Assembly: GCA_037127315.1 (NCBI GenBank)
Contig: JBBBDQ010000348.1
Location: 1,662,501 to 1,726,500, forward strand
Length of the DNA stretch: 64,000 bases
Direction of reading: 5' to 3'
Origin: Ascarosepion bandense
Taxonomy: Eukaryota; Mollusca; Cephalopoda; Sepiida; Sepiidae
The position numbers were made by a program, and so were the translations under genes. Of the stretch, positions 20,935 to 31,789 are shown in pieces. Under the pieces are notes generated by a model. The model saw only the letters and a program-made list of their open reading frames with translations. It had not been told where the DNA came from and searched no databases. How positions within the stretch are numbered: the first letter of the stretch is position 1; each line of letters begins with the position of its first letter.

Positions 20935-21244
20935 AAATATGTGCGTTGCGGTGCAGTGGGTATCGACTCGGAACGACAAATCATGGAGCCGAGTTCGAAT
21001 TGCAGTTGAATTCCTTGCATTCACATACGCACAAATACCCTTGGGAAAGGTATTAATCCGTCTTTTCCCGCCAGTTATGGGTTAAATAATAGAACAAATT
21101 GGGTTCTATAGTCTTGGCTGGCAACCAGTCTATCGCAGAAAGCAATTGCAATTTACTGCGGGATAATCTTCTACCCAGTCAGTGATGTCTATTTTGAGAC
21201 ATGATCGCCCAAAGCGTGTATCACGTATGGCACTTAACTAAATA
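20935..21244 (+). mobile_element. tRNA-type SINE inserted in LINE RT repeat
   Basis: The head GTGCGTTGCGGTGCAGTGG, the B box GAGTTCGAATTGC and the body CTTGGGAAAGGTATTAATCC are followed by the end GTATCACGTATGGCACTTAA. It splits the second RT unit just after CGCCGATGTA. Confidence 0.83.
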
Positions 21245-21545
21245 ACGGCTATCATTGAATTTGTCTATCAGTCTTCTCATCAGAACGGCGAATCTTGAGC
21301 GGTGGCTTAAGATATCTCGAAGGCGTTGACAGGGTTTGGCATACTCCACTATTTTAAGGACTACAGTGTCTCTGGACTAATATTTGGCTTAATTCAATCG
21401 TTTCTTACAAATCGTTTGATGAAGATTGTGTTTAACGGACACACTTCCACCTCATTTCACGTTAACGCCCTCTAAGGTTCTATCCTATGACCAACGTTGT
21501 TTCTTAGCTTCATCGACGACCTTCACGATGTCATCAGTTTGATTA
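21245..21545 (+). pseudogene. CR1-like LINE RT fragment, unit 2
   Basis: Reads DISKAL, KDYSVSGLIFGLIQSFLTNR, MKIVFNGHTSTSFHVNAL, then LSFIDDLHDVI, the motif A to motif B/C stretch of the LINE family (compare LFLIYINDLP at 2800). Stops and a lost W-H-D segment show decay. Unit 1 covers the same first ~200 bases. Confidence 0.8.
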
Positions 21546-21657
21546 ATTTGGTTCACTGTCTCGTACCAGAAGGTCTTTTGTCTTCACTTGCACATCTACC
21601 GTTCTTCCATGCATTAAATATTGCGTCCATAATCGGGTTTGGTGATCCTAATATCAG

Positions 21658-22070
21658 TCAGTTAGTTAAGTGCCATACGTGATACACACTTGGGCGATCA
21701 TGTCTCTTCATAACAAAAGAAAAAATATCCCCTACTTTATGACCAGTAGAAGCCTTAATCATTATTCCAACTATTATATTCATTGTTAGTTAAGTGCCAC
21801 ACGTGATACACGCTTAGCTGATCATGTCTCAAAAGAAATATGGCTGACTGGACAGAAGATTATCCCGCAGTAGGTTGCCATTGCTTTCTGCGGTAGACTG
21901 GTTGCCGACCAAGGCTACAGAACCCAATCTGTCCTATTATTTAACCCATAACTAGAGGGAAGAGACGGATTAATACCTTTCCCAAGGTATTTGCGCGTAA
22001 GTGAATGCAATGAATTCAACTGGAATTCGAACTGGGTTCCCCGATTTCTCATTCCGAGCCGGGGAACCGA
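21658..22070 (-). mobile_element. composite tRNA-type SINE, shortened
   Basis: On minus: tRNA head (GGAACCCAGTTCGAATTCC region at about 22020-22060), one complete body, then a linker with AATGATTAAGGCTTCTACTG and AAAGTAGGGGATATTTTTTC, and a second, almost deleted body represented only by its end GTGTATCACGTATGGCACTT (21664-21690). Confidence 0.75.
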
Positions 22071-22224
22071 GTTCGAATTAATCATACTATAGATTTCAAA
22101 ATTTCTGAGAAAATTCAAAGAAGTGTCTGTAATGTTATTCTGATCTGGCATTCCGACAAGTCATCTTCTCACCGTCCGTCTTTTCTACAATTATTTGTTA
22201 TTGTTCTGATTAGCTTTCCCTCTT

Positions 22225-22230
<6 letters not shown>

Positions 22231-22259
<29 letters not shown>
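22231..22259. repeat. (TG)n microsatellite at SINE end
   Basis: About 14 TG units; on minus it forms an (AC)n end of the next SINE. Confidence 0.95.
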
Positions 22260-22261
<2 letters not shown>

Positions 22262-22640
22262 GCCCCATTCACCCTCGTCGGGTTGAGCCGGCCTCCTCCC
22301 CGATGGAGGAAGTCTGATTGGGATTTGTTTAAGGGCAGGGTCCCAAGTCATACCCTGTTATTTAACCCATAACTAGAGGGAAGGGACAAATTAATACCTT
22401 TCCCGAGGGTACCAGCGGCTAAGTGAAATGCAGGGTATTCAACTGGAAATCGAACACAGCTCACCGATTTCTCTTTCCGAGCCCATATCCACTGCACCAT
22501 AACACACATCCTTCACTAAACGCTTACAGTACCTGATATTCACAAATGGTCACTCATCTAATTTCTTACCAGGCTCAACGCTGCTTAAACTTCGGTGATC
22601 GAACGAGAACCAGTGTATTCAACGTGATATGACCGTAAGC
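22262..22640 (-). mobile_element. 5S-rRNA/tRNA composite SINE
   Basis: Minus strand order: 5S head 22640 to about 22520 (ATATCACGTTGAATACACTG, TTCGATCACCGAAGTTTAAG), a short spacer, tRNA-like head (GTTATGGTGCAGTGGATATG, B box GTTCGATTTCC), a body with GGGAAAGGTATTAATTTG, and an end with GGGGAGGAGGCCGG and (AC)n. Same order as 41622 and 45954. Confidence 0.82.
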
Positions 22641-22659
22641 ATAGTGTCTCGACTGCAGT

Positions 22660-22870
22660 CATAAAATCATGCGACTAGATTGGCGACTAGATTTCACCGT
22701 TTTACCGAACTATCTAGTTACAACCGTAAGTTCTATTTTAATAGTTTCTTTTCTCGCACGTCTTCCCTATGGAACTCGCTGCCGACTTCTTGCTTACCTA
22801 CCACTTGTTCAAAAAACTAAATGCAACATTAATCACTATATTTTCTTTCCGTGAATCTTGTTCATTAATT
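22660..22870 (+). pseudogene. CR1-like LINE C-terminal fragment
   Basis: Reads TRLATRFHRF, NRKFYFNSFFSRTSSLWNSL and PTSCL across a frame break, as in the other LINE 3' ends. Much decayed. Confidence 0.7.
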
Positions 22871-22874
22871 TTAG

Positions 22875-23793
22875 TCTTCTTTTTCATTCCCAAAAACCTC
22901 TTGTGTCTTACTGGCATTATCGAGTGAAATGATTAAAGAGATGTTCTACATGTGCGCTTTCTACACATTTTATACTTTTTATTTATTGTCTGTTAATAAC
23001 AGAGATATTTTGGAACAAACTGTCTTTTCTTTGTATTAAATTTTTTTTTTACAATTGTGTCCTCATTCTTATCGATGGCGACGGTCTTTTCATACGAAGT
23101 CGACTGGTTCCCTTTTATGGGAAATTGATAATTTTCCACAAGTTCGAAACCCAAAAAGATTTTGGATTACAATAGAGAAAGAATTCTACTGTTAGATATT
23201 TTTGACAGCATTAACCTGCCTATAGGCTTGAACAATGCCCACGCCTCTACGTCTCCAGGTGGCCCGATCGCAAGTAAACGTTCTTATTTTGGTTAGGGTT
23301 ATATTGCGGCATTTCAAAACTTGTCTGATGGCGGTATTATATAGTAAGAAGTGTGATATTTGGAGAGGAAATCAGTGCTGCCAGGAAATATTGCTTCGAA
23401 AGATGCCATGATGGACCAACCCTAGAGAGACGACCTAACTTAGTACTTGACTCAATCATAGCATTAAATAATTTGATTTTTCGATGTTGTTCAGTTTTGT
23501 TATATTTGATCTCTTAGGGAATCGGCAAATATAAAGTAAAAATCTAGCAAAAGAATTTAAAAAAATATTTACAGCATCATTAATAATAGGTGAACGATTA
23601 AACGGTCGGGTTGAATGTTTGTTTTAGTTTCTGGAGCTGTGCGTCCCCTGAAAACGAGTCATAAAAAATGATAAAAAAATAAATATGATGACTAAAATTA
23701 TACAACACTTTTTTTTTTTATTTGCATCAATTGTTCGGTGAGGAAACATTTGAATTCTAATTCATATCTATATATTCATCGATATTTCGCAGA

Positions 23794-23795
<2 letters not shown>
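22875..23795. other. no recognisable feature
   Basis: No recognisable domain, repeat or long frame. Confidence 0.5.

Positions 23796-23835
<40 letters not shown>
23796..23835. repeat. (TTA)n microsatellite
   Basis: About 13 triplets. Confidence 0.96.
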
Positions 23836-23836
<1 letters not shown>

Positions 23837-24164
23837 CAGGGTCTGGAATACATGTTTCGGCAACCAGTAAAAATTCGTATTGACAGTTAGAAACTCAAAG
23901 CTAACAGCCCTAACAAAATCGGCCGAAACCCACATTTATCTTGTAAATCCGCAGTTAGAATTAAAAAAAAAAAAGAAAAAGAAAAAAAAGAAGAGATTTT
24001 CTCAGTTTAATCAACTGTAAGTTTGATTTTAGAAAGGTAAAAACTACACTAATTTGGTATGGTTAATGAGCCGATACTGATATCCTAAAAAACAAAAATC
24101 CTAACTCGTAACTTATCAAAATGTCTCTTGTTGCTCAGTACACGTATTCCCTTGATACTCACAC

Positions 24165-24204
<40 letters not shown>

Positions 24205-24655
24205 TAGATGAAAATGCTGCTTTCATTTAAAATATTCTGCAAACTGATTGTGATGTTCTGAAAAATATTCCCTGACTATTCACTCTCCCCGAATTTATAA
24301 AAAGAAATATGTTATTGCTTTTCTGAAAATGAAAAGTAAAAACATTAACTCTCTGCCTAGATTTTTGGTGTTTTGTTATTCTATAGAGAGGAATAAAGAA
24401 GAAAGTTCTATATCTTTAATTTACAGTGCGGAGGGGAAAAGATATAAAGAAATGAAACTGATGAAATACTTATATTTTTTTCAGTAAATAAAATTTTATA
24501 AATTTTAACATTCACTTAAAATTGTAACAAATTCAAAGACCAATAAAGTCGATGATAATTTCAGTTTTAATATTTTATAATGTTCTATAATTTTGTATAT
24601 ATATTTGTTTTAATTTTCCATAATATAATTTCTATAATTTACTCTAATTCGATAT
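23836..24655. other. no gene; (GA)n at 24171-24201
   Basis: AT-rich sequence with a 31-base GA run and nothing else recognised. Confidence 0.6.
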
Positions 24656-24659
24656 ATTT

Positions 24660-24882
24660 TCAAATGTATGGGTAGGTATTTGAAGGCTGTCATAATGTGT
24701 TTAGTATAATAAAGGAAGGTAAAGAAGGTGTTAATTATTACCTATTTATTATTCATTAATATTTCGAGATCAAAATCTCATCTTCAGAATGATAGAAGAG
24801 CTTGGTTTCACGTCCATCCGCTTGTGGACTGTGCCTTTAAACGAATGGTCCTCTTTAGCTGCTACTGCTGTCGTTAATTGTA

Positions 24883-24940
<58 letters not shown>

Positions 24941-25150
24941 TTTATATAAGAGTGCGCCGTAACAAGATTTGGCTTTTTTGCCTCTTTTTAAAAATTCATT
25001 CTGAAGATGAGATTTTGATCTCGAAATATTAACGAATAATAAATAGGTAATACCCAACACCTTCTTTACCTTCCTTTATTTATACTAAACGCATTCTGAT
25101 AGCCTTAAAATACCTACCCATACATCTTATATGCACAATGCTTCAAGCAA
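24660..25150. mobile_element. inverted Penelope-type terminal repeats
   Basis: The left arm (24660-24790) and right arm (25000-25150) are inverted copies. They share GTATGGGTAGGTATTT, AATAAAGGAAGGTAAAGAAG, ACCTATTTATTATTC and GAGATCAAAATCTCATCTTC. The inner edge reads CTGAAGATGAGATTTTGATC then TCGAAATATT, again CTGAAGA-helix-GAAA. Between the arms lie about 200 bp and a (GT)n run (24884-24939). No coding remnant is seen between the arms. Confidence 0.7.
24884..24939. repeat. (GT)n microsatellite
   Basis: About 28 GT units; produces a spurious His-Thr repeat on the minus strand. Confidence 0.97.
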
Positions 25151-25164
25151 ATTAAAAACTCTCA

Positions 25165-25425
25165 TATTATCAAATATTTTAGTTTCACATATTAAATATT
25201 GTATTTGTTTCTTTAGAAGCATATTTCCTCATTGTTCATTTAATGCCAAATTTTCTTTTCTTAACAACATTAGTAATTTATATAATTTCTATTATTTACT
25301 ATAGTTCATTTATTTTCAAATATTTTAGACACATATTAAATATTGTATTTGTTTTTTAGAAGCACATCCTGCTTTCATTGTTAATTTAGTGCCAAATTTT
25401 CTTTTCTTGAGAGCATTACAAATTT
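25165..25425 (+). repeat. two direct repeats of ~115 bp
   Basis: CACATATTAAATATTGTATT, TTTAGAAGCA and TGCCAAATTTTCTTTTCTT occur near 25187-25265 and again at 25328-25410. Origin unknown. Confidence 0.75.
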
Positions 25426-25429
25426 CATT

Positions 25430-26205
25430 TCAAAAAATCTTTGCAAGTATTTTTTTCTTTTACAAAAAATGTTTTTCTAGTAACATTTTTTACTATGAGA
25501 ATTTATTGTCGTTAGTTTTACTACAACATCTTTTATACTTTCATAACCTTTTGACCCAAGTTTAGGAATTAAGTATATGCCTATATCTGGGACAGTAAAG
25601 ATGCTACCACTTCAGGTCATGGTGGATTTGAGAACAACTGCTACAGGTTCTACGCTTCTGAAAACCTCCCAGTCAGAGTCCTTTCTTCCGAATATAGTTT
25701 ATTGTCGTACCAAGAACGGTAAAATAATTTAGGTCATCACTGACGATAATTCTCTGCTTACACTAACTTACTTTTCTTTATCACCAAAATGAAATCAGTT
25801 TGTTGGTAATTTTTTTTTATAATGGCACATAAGTATCTTATTAACTCTGAAAGTATCTTATTAACTCTGATCCTAAAAATCCCAAGTTTCCATCCATTTC
25901 TATTAATATTTTCATGATAATTATTCGAATAAGCTCTTTACTTTGGTACCTAGACTTCATGAATATAAACGCAGTACTTGAGTGTCAATAAGGTCTCCTT
26001 GGTATAGAGCTGAATGAGCTAGATGTACTGTCAATTAAATGCTAATAGTTTATATTCTGGCATTTGACAGTTGTGGAATCTCTTCTGGCTTCATGCTTTC
26101 CAGCCAAATTCAATGTTTTTAAAAATTAGTTACAATGCTAATAGCTATCTACTGTCCTCCTGATTACTCTTATTCTGTGCACCTTCATAGTGGTGTTACT
26201 CCTTT
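25430..26205. other. no recognisable feature
   Basis: AT-rich, no domain seen; 25840-25870 holds a small direct repeat of AAGTATCTTATTAACTCTGA. Confidence 0.5.
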
Positions 26206-26209
26206 CTAA

Positions 26210-26510
26210 TTTTTACACATCTCGGTGTTCTCGACAAAATCTTAAAGAACGATCTATGATGTAATCGATTCGGATATAACAGCTCGACTTCAATCATGTT
26301 CACACCGACAGGATGTGGCTTCTCTCTGTCTTTTCTACAAATATCATCAAGATTTCTGTTCCGATGAGCTTCTTTCCTGGTACGCCAACCACATGAATTT
26401 ACCTATGCTACTAGATTGGCAACTAGGTCCCACTCTTTTACCGTCAAATTTGTTAAATGTAAAAGTTACTTCTACTGCTTTAGTTTCTTCTCTCATAATC
26501 CAACTTCAAT
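26210..26510 (+). pseudogene. CR1-like LINE C-terminal fragment (copy a)
   Basis: In broken frames: VLDKI, CNRFGYNSSTSIMF-like remnants, MASLCLFYKYHQDFCSDELL and TRLATRSHSFTVKFVKCKS. Matches the C terminus of the LINE at 1963-2583 and runs without a gap into the next copy at about 26510. Confidence 0.75.
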
Positions 26511-27425
26511 TTGGCTTGTCAACTTCAATTCATCTAAGACCAAGCTGTTGTCTGTCAACTATTACAGGCAACCTCTCCTGCCTCCCATAAGCATGGGCCA
26601 AGTGATTCTCCCTGAGAGTAATACACTACGCCTCCTCGGACTTACCCTGTCCTCAGACCTCAAATGGAAGCACTATATTGAATCCATAGCAAAATCTACC
26701 GCTAAGAAGGTTGGGTCACTATGTCGATCCAGGATTTTTTTTCCACCTGAATCCATCCTGCATATATACAAGTCAACCATCCGTCCGTGCATGGAGTACT
26801 GCTGCCATTTATGGTCAGGTGCCCCTGCCGTTCTCCTCAGTGTTCTTGACAAGCTCCAAAGGAGAGTCTGTAATGTGATAGGTACTGATCTGGCGACTCG
26901 ACTGCAGCCACTTCCCCATAGTCGAAATGTGGCCTCCCTTTGTCTGTTCTATAAATACTTCCATGGCTTCTGCTCGGACGAGCTTAAGTCACTGATGCCT
27001 CCTCAACAGGTGTTTACTCGTGCAACCAGACTGGCAACTGGGTCCCACCCATTCACAATCAGGTTAGCCAAATGCAGACGACAATTCTACTTCTGCAGCT
27101 TCTTCTCTCGCGCTTCCCGCCTGTGGAACTCGCTCCCGTATTCTTGCTTTCCTGACGGCTACAACCTCCAGAAATTTAAATGCAAAGTCAATACTCATCT
27201 ACTAACCACTGTACTCTAGCTCTCCCCTCACCCCTGTATAACCTTCCCTTTCTCTCCACCTATGTATCTGTCATCGCACCTGCTTTCTCAGCTTTCTATT
27301 GTTCCTTTCTAACTGGCTTGTACACCTCACTCTTTTCTAATTAATCTTTTTACATTTATGTAACCCCCTTCACATCAGTGGCGTTTCCGCCTTGCCCGGG
27401 GTGAAATGATTAAAAAAAACCCCAA
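26511..27425 (+). pseudogene. CR1-like LINE, post-RT region to 3' end, open
   Basis: The open frame (to 27219) reads IWLVNFNSSKTKLLSVNYYR, LPESNTLRLLGLTLSSDLKW, SILHIYKSTIRPCMEYCC, ASLCLFYKYFHGFCSDELKS and RLWNSLPYSCFPDGYNLQ, then stops after HLLTTVL. This region, from just after the YADD box to the end, is the least damaged of its family here. The 3' UTR ends GGGGTGAAATGATTAAAAAA at about 27410. The reverse transcriptase core is missing, so it cannot act alone. The open frame is extended 5' into copy a, making a chimeric ORF from 26416. Confidence 0.88.
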
Positions 27426-27680
27426 AAAAAAACACGCTCCTGTGGAAGTCCCTTCCAAATACTTGCTTTCCTGATCGCTACAAACTCCAAACGTTTAAGT
27501 GAAACGTCAATTGCCATCTTCTATCTTCTTGATTCCTAACTTTCTCTTGTCCTTTCTTTGAAATCCCCATTAACTATTTTCCTCTTTCTTTTCCTTCCCT
27601 TTATTTTTTTTTATCTTTATAACGTCTTTCATCCCATTAACCGAACTGCCTTGGAGTGAAATGATTATAAAATAATCCAA
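27426..27680 (+). mobile_element. CR1-like LINE 3' end fragment
   Basis: GTGGAAGTCCCTTCCAAATA and TTGCTTTCCTGAT recall the LINE end; its 3' UTR ends TTGGAGTGAAATGATTATAA. Confidence 0.7.
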
Positions 27681-27975
27681 TAACCCCTTATGTTTCAGTG
27701 ACTTAAATGGCGTGCTTTTGGTGGGAATATGAAAAAAGAAAAAACATTTTTAAAAAGAATTTCTTCAAGCATATGTACTTGAATTAGTGAATGATCTATC
27801 CATTAACCGAAACAAAATAATTATCAGACTATTGCAGAATCAATATTTATGCTTTATTTATACCATAAAAAAATCGAAAATTAGAAAACTTTTACGCATC
27901 GTTCATTCAGTAATGAATTAGAACACTTTTACCTATTAGTGTGTTTACATTGTATGTCACACGCCTTCTTCTACC

Positions 27976-28036
27976 GAGCGCCCATAGCTTAGAGGTAGAA
28001 TCGCTAACTGATGAATATTCGGTTGGGTTTCAATCT
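27976..28036 (+). other. tRNA-like sequence
   Basis: GCGCCCATAGCTTAGAGGTA and, 24 bases on, GGTTGGGTTTCAATCTAGC resemble a tRNA A box and B box. The two acceptor sides do not pair well, so it is more likely a SINE head or tRNA pseudogene than a working tRNA. Confidence 0.35.
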
Positions 28037-28129
28037 AGCTAAAAGCAATCAGATGTCTAACCGTACTGATGACTTGTGATACAGCAAAACAGATCTGTCT
28101 GCAGACGACTACTATATATATATATATAG

Positions 28130-28335
28130 GATTATCGCGCAGTAGGTTGCCATTTCTTTCTGCTGTAGACTGGTTGCCAACCAAGGCTATTGAAACAGTC
28201 CGACTTGCTTTTCTATTCACAGCTGGATGAAGAAGAGATAGGTTATTACCTTTACCAAGTTTATGTACGCGTAATTGAATGAAACGAATTCAACTGGAAT
28301 TCGATCTCGGCTCTCCGATTTCTCATACTGACCAG
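28130..28335 (-). mobile_element. tRNA-type SINE fragment
   Basis: On plus: CGCAGTAGGTTGCCATTTCT, GTAGACTGGTTGCCAACC, ATTCAACTGGAATTCGATCT. These are the reverse complement of body and B box. A short (AT)n (28111-28129) flanks it. Confidence 0.75.
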
Positions 28336-28394
28336 GTGTCTATTAAACCTCAACGAACAACCCAGTTATCTAAAAGACAGAAAACAGTGAAAGG

Positions 28395-28955
28395 TACCGG
28401 CTTGGTGGCTCGAATCCAGCCATTTTCTCACCGGCGAGATGTGGCTTCCCTTGGTCTCTTCTATAAATATTTTCATGGTTTCTGCTCCGACGAACTTAAA
28501 TCACTGGTGCCCCAGCCACAGCAAATAACTGGTGCAACCAGACTGGCAACAAAATCAAACCAATTCACAGTTAGATCAACCAAATGCAGACAACAATTCT
28601 ACTCCATCAGCTTCTTTTCTCGCACTTTACGCCTGTGGAAGTCTCTTTCATATTCTTGCTTTCCTGACGGCTACAAATTCCTGGAATTTAAATGCAATGT
28701 CAATACCCATCTCTTACCCACTTGACTAGTTATTTCTACATAACCCTGTATATCTTTTCGTTTCTCTCTACCTTTGCAACTGTCATCACACCTGTATTCC
28801 CATCCTTCTCTTGCTCCTTCCTCTGACACCCCCTGTAACTGGTTCACCTTTCTCTTTACTCTCCTCCTATCTATTTTTTTCTCTTATGTAGTCCCCTGCG
28901 CATCAGTGGCGTTATCACCTTGTTTGGGGTGAAACGATTAAAAAAATATTCATAG
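28395..28955 (+). pseudogene. CR1-like LINE C-terminal fragment and 3' UTR
   Basis: The frame to 28725 reads VASLGLFYKYFHGFCSDELK, TRLATKSNQFTVRSTKCRQQ, FYSISFFSRTLRLWKSLSYS and HLLPT. The 3' UTR with ATGTAGTCCCCTGCGCATCA ends GGGGTGAAACGATTAAAAAA. The open frame starting at 28279 begins in unrelated SINE sequence, so its N terminus is spurious. Confidence 0.83.
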
Positions 28956-29261
28956 TAAAATTTGTCAAAATTCATATGATAGATTCAAGGTTCTGAAATA
29001 CTTAGTCGCTAACAACACGTCTCCACAACGAACAATTCACTTGGCAAAAGACTAATGTTTGAAAAGCGATTGTTCTGTCCCTTGAGAGACTACGTTTCTC
29101 TTTATAGTAGAAAGAAATCAACTTTTATTGAACATCGTGCAACATCTCTCCCTTGAGACAATTTCCTGTTATCTCTCCGGGTAAAGTGACACATAGAAAC
29201 ATTTAGGACATTTTCACGGCGTCATTTCTAATTTCCATTAAATTTTTTGTCGATATTACAC

Positions 29262-29307
<46 letters not shown>

Positions 29308-29630
29308 GCATTGGTTGTTTAATACTTAGTTTTGGGTCTTAATAGGGTTAGACCAGTACACATTTGTATTAAAAAGTATTCGATACAATTATATTGTAGA
29401 ACTTTTGAATATTTTCCATTTTAAACGAGTTATTTCGCTACCCAGGTTTCTACCATGAGTGGTGTCTTCAGGCGATTTTTTATAATAATTTTAATACAAA
29501 TTTTGTATACAAATTTTAAACAATTGCTTTTTAAATAATTTTTTTTTTTTAAACAATAATTACAAACAATAATTATCTTACTTATTAGGGATTTAAGAGA
29601 GCTATTAAAAAAGTAAGGTACGGAATTCCT
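28956..29630. other. no gene; (AT)n at 29266-29294
   Basis: Unrecognised AT-rich sequence with one dinucleotide run. Confidence 0.55.
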
Positions 29631-29631
29631 A

Positions 29632-29691
29632 GCACCTGAAGAAGGCTGGAGTGTACAACGATCAAAACGTCGTAAACATTGTGTTGTGGAT
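29632..29691 (+). repeat. Penelope-type terminal motif beside an LTR
   Basis: CACCTGAAGAAGGCTGGAGT then CAAAACGTCGTAAACATTG. Same motif as 5050-5105, and again directly followed by an LTR of the same family but in the opposite orientation. Confidence 0.45.
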
Positions 29692-30755
29692 TCCGGTTGA
29701 GAAACGACACAAAATAATAAAAATCAAGAACAGATATGGAGATAGAAAATGTCAGTTATATTAAACACAAATATACAAATTGGAATATGTGTTAGTCAAT
29801 TAAGGAATACTATTAGTAGAAATAATTATATACAGTCTTGAAGTGAAATAGTAGGTCCGGGTAATGAATCTATATCCAAACAACTCCAACTCACTCTGCA
29901 CCAACTTACGGACCATCTAAGTAACTATATTTAGTTGTCCCTCCCAGTAAGGGCAACATGTGACACATGGTCAGTTATGACTGGGATTTCCGGGCTATAT
30001 GGCCCGGCCAAAAAATATTTGTCTATTTTTGCCCAGTCGGGCTTCTACCCTTCGGCGGAACCACGACTGGGTTATTGCTCTCTGCTCGGAAGCAGAGAGC
30101 GCCCTCTACCCGAAGGCAGAGTGCAGACAGTGTCATAGTCGCAGCGGCAAATGCCGGCTGACCAACTTAGCAACTGTATTTACTAGCCTTCCCCCGCAAG
30201 GCCGGATGTGACACATGGTCATTTTAATGTGGGTATTCCCGGCCATATAGCCGGGCCAAAAATATGTCTGTCTATTTTTGCCCAGTCGTGGTTCTACCCT
30301 TCGGCGGAACCACGACTGGGTTATTGCTCTCTGCTCGGAAGCAGAGAGCGCCCTCTACCCGAAGGCAGAGTGCAGACAGTGTCATAGTCGCAGCGGCAAA
30401 TGCCGGCTGACCAACTAAGCAACTGTATTTACTAGCCTTCCCACGCAAGGCCGGATGTGACACATGGTCATTTTAATGTGGGTATTCCCGGCCATATAGC
30501 CGGGCCAAAAATATGTCTGTCTATTTTTGCCCAGTCGTGGTTCTACCCTTCGGCGGAACCACGACTGGGTTATTGCTCTCTGCTCGGAAGCAGAGAGCGC
30601 CCTCTACCCGAAGGCAGAGCGCAGACAGTGTCATAGTCGCAGCGGCAAATGCCGGCTGACCAACTTAGCAACTGCCGTTCTCTGCATAAGCAGAATGATA
30701 TGTACACATCAGGCAAAGTCCATTCTTGCATACAAAAAAGGGGAATCCCACAACA
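29692..30755 (+). mobile_element. solo LTR with three hairpin-rich 248-bp repeats
   Basis: Ends TGTTGTGGATTCC and GGAATCCCACAACA form a terminal inverted repeat. Flanks CATTG and CATTA are a 4/5 target duplication. GACACATGG recurs at 29962, 30210 and 30459. Each ~248-bp unit holds a CCGGCCATATAGCCGG-type palindrome, a long hairpin whose arm is CAGTCGTGGTTC and complement GAACCACGACTG, and a hairpin GCTCTCTGCT/AGCAGAGAGC. The first unit has slightly different arms. No coding region is attached. The superfamily (Gypsy-type?) cannot be named from the LTR alone. Confidence 0.8.
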
Positions 30756-30759
30756 CATT

Positions 30760-31555
30760 ACAATAAAGATAAGGACAACAATGTAAATAACGTAAAACAA
30801 AGTGATATTAAAATATCACTCGACATTGAGGTTGAACTTTTGAAAATAGCTTACTTTTGGCGCGTGTTTAATTACAAGTTCCTCTGTCTTTAGAAAGAAG
30901 TAGAGAATCAGAAATACATCTCTAACAATAGTCATTATCAAGCATTATTGCAATATGGAAACAGGAAGGAGAATTAAGAATCGCACATATAATGATGTAT
31001 CTCATTGGATCCATTATGGTAAACGCATTAATGAACATGCTATTATTTCGGCTCTCATCTTTTATGACCGTCAACTTCTCACGATGCAATGATGGCATAT
31101 ATGTCAACAAACAACTCCAAGGAATTGCGTACGTTTGCGGAACGAAACTTTAATCTAACTTTGTCGAACTAAGAAGCATGTGATCAATAGAGGCTTTTTT
31201 TTTCTCATAAACCACCTTCCAGATTTCAAATCCACCGACTGCATCGATCTAATAGAGCAACTTTATCGATCTATAGAATCTTAAATAACTGTCGAGGACC
31301 CTAATTTCAGACATCTTCAAATGAAGGAAATGATAAATTCAGTTTATTTAATCTTTTCCTCGACTATGTCATGCACAATTTACAAATACAGGTCTGATGA
31401 GATGGGCAATCGCTATTTAAATATTCCACACCAAATCTCAATAGAAAAAATGATTCAAAATTCCCTGCCAATTCCGACGTACGGATTATGATGGAAAAGG
31501 CTATGATGACGACATATGTATTCATAGTAAAGATTAGAAATATCAATAGAAACGA
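30760..31555. other. no recognisable feature
   Basis: AT-rich sequence without recognised motifs. Confidence 0.5.
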
Positions 31556-31559
31556 AGAA

Positions 31560-31700
31560 CGAAGAACGAAGAAAAGAGTGCTAGACTGCTACGTGATGTC
31601 AGTTCTTCAATACGGCTGTGAATGCTGGACAATATCATCGAAAATGAGGACAAAACTGGAAGCGGCAGAAATGTGGTTCTACAGAAGAATGCTAGATAAA
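31560..31700 (+). pseudogene. RTE-like LINE C-terminal fragment (copy 3)
   Basis: Reads KKRVLDCYVMSVLQYGCECW, TISSKMRTKLEAAEMWFYRR, then leaves the family at ML. It is truncated on both sides and followed by the short module seen also at 9596. Confidence 0.8.
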
Positions 31701-31789
31701 GTGGAAGATCAGTTACATATTACAATCAATATATAAACTGACCCCTCACTTTGTGACCACAGCAGTTTCTATACATTAATATTCCTGAG

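Noticed and set aside
24770..25060. ORF with a long His-Thr run
   Set aside because: Translation of a (GT)n microsatellite within inverted terminal arms.
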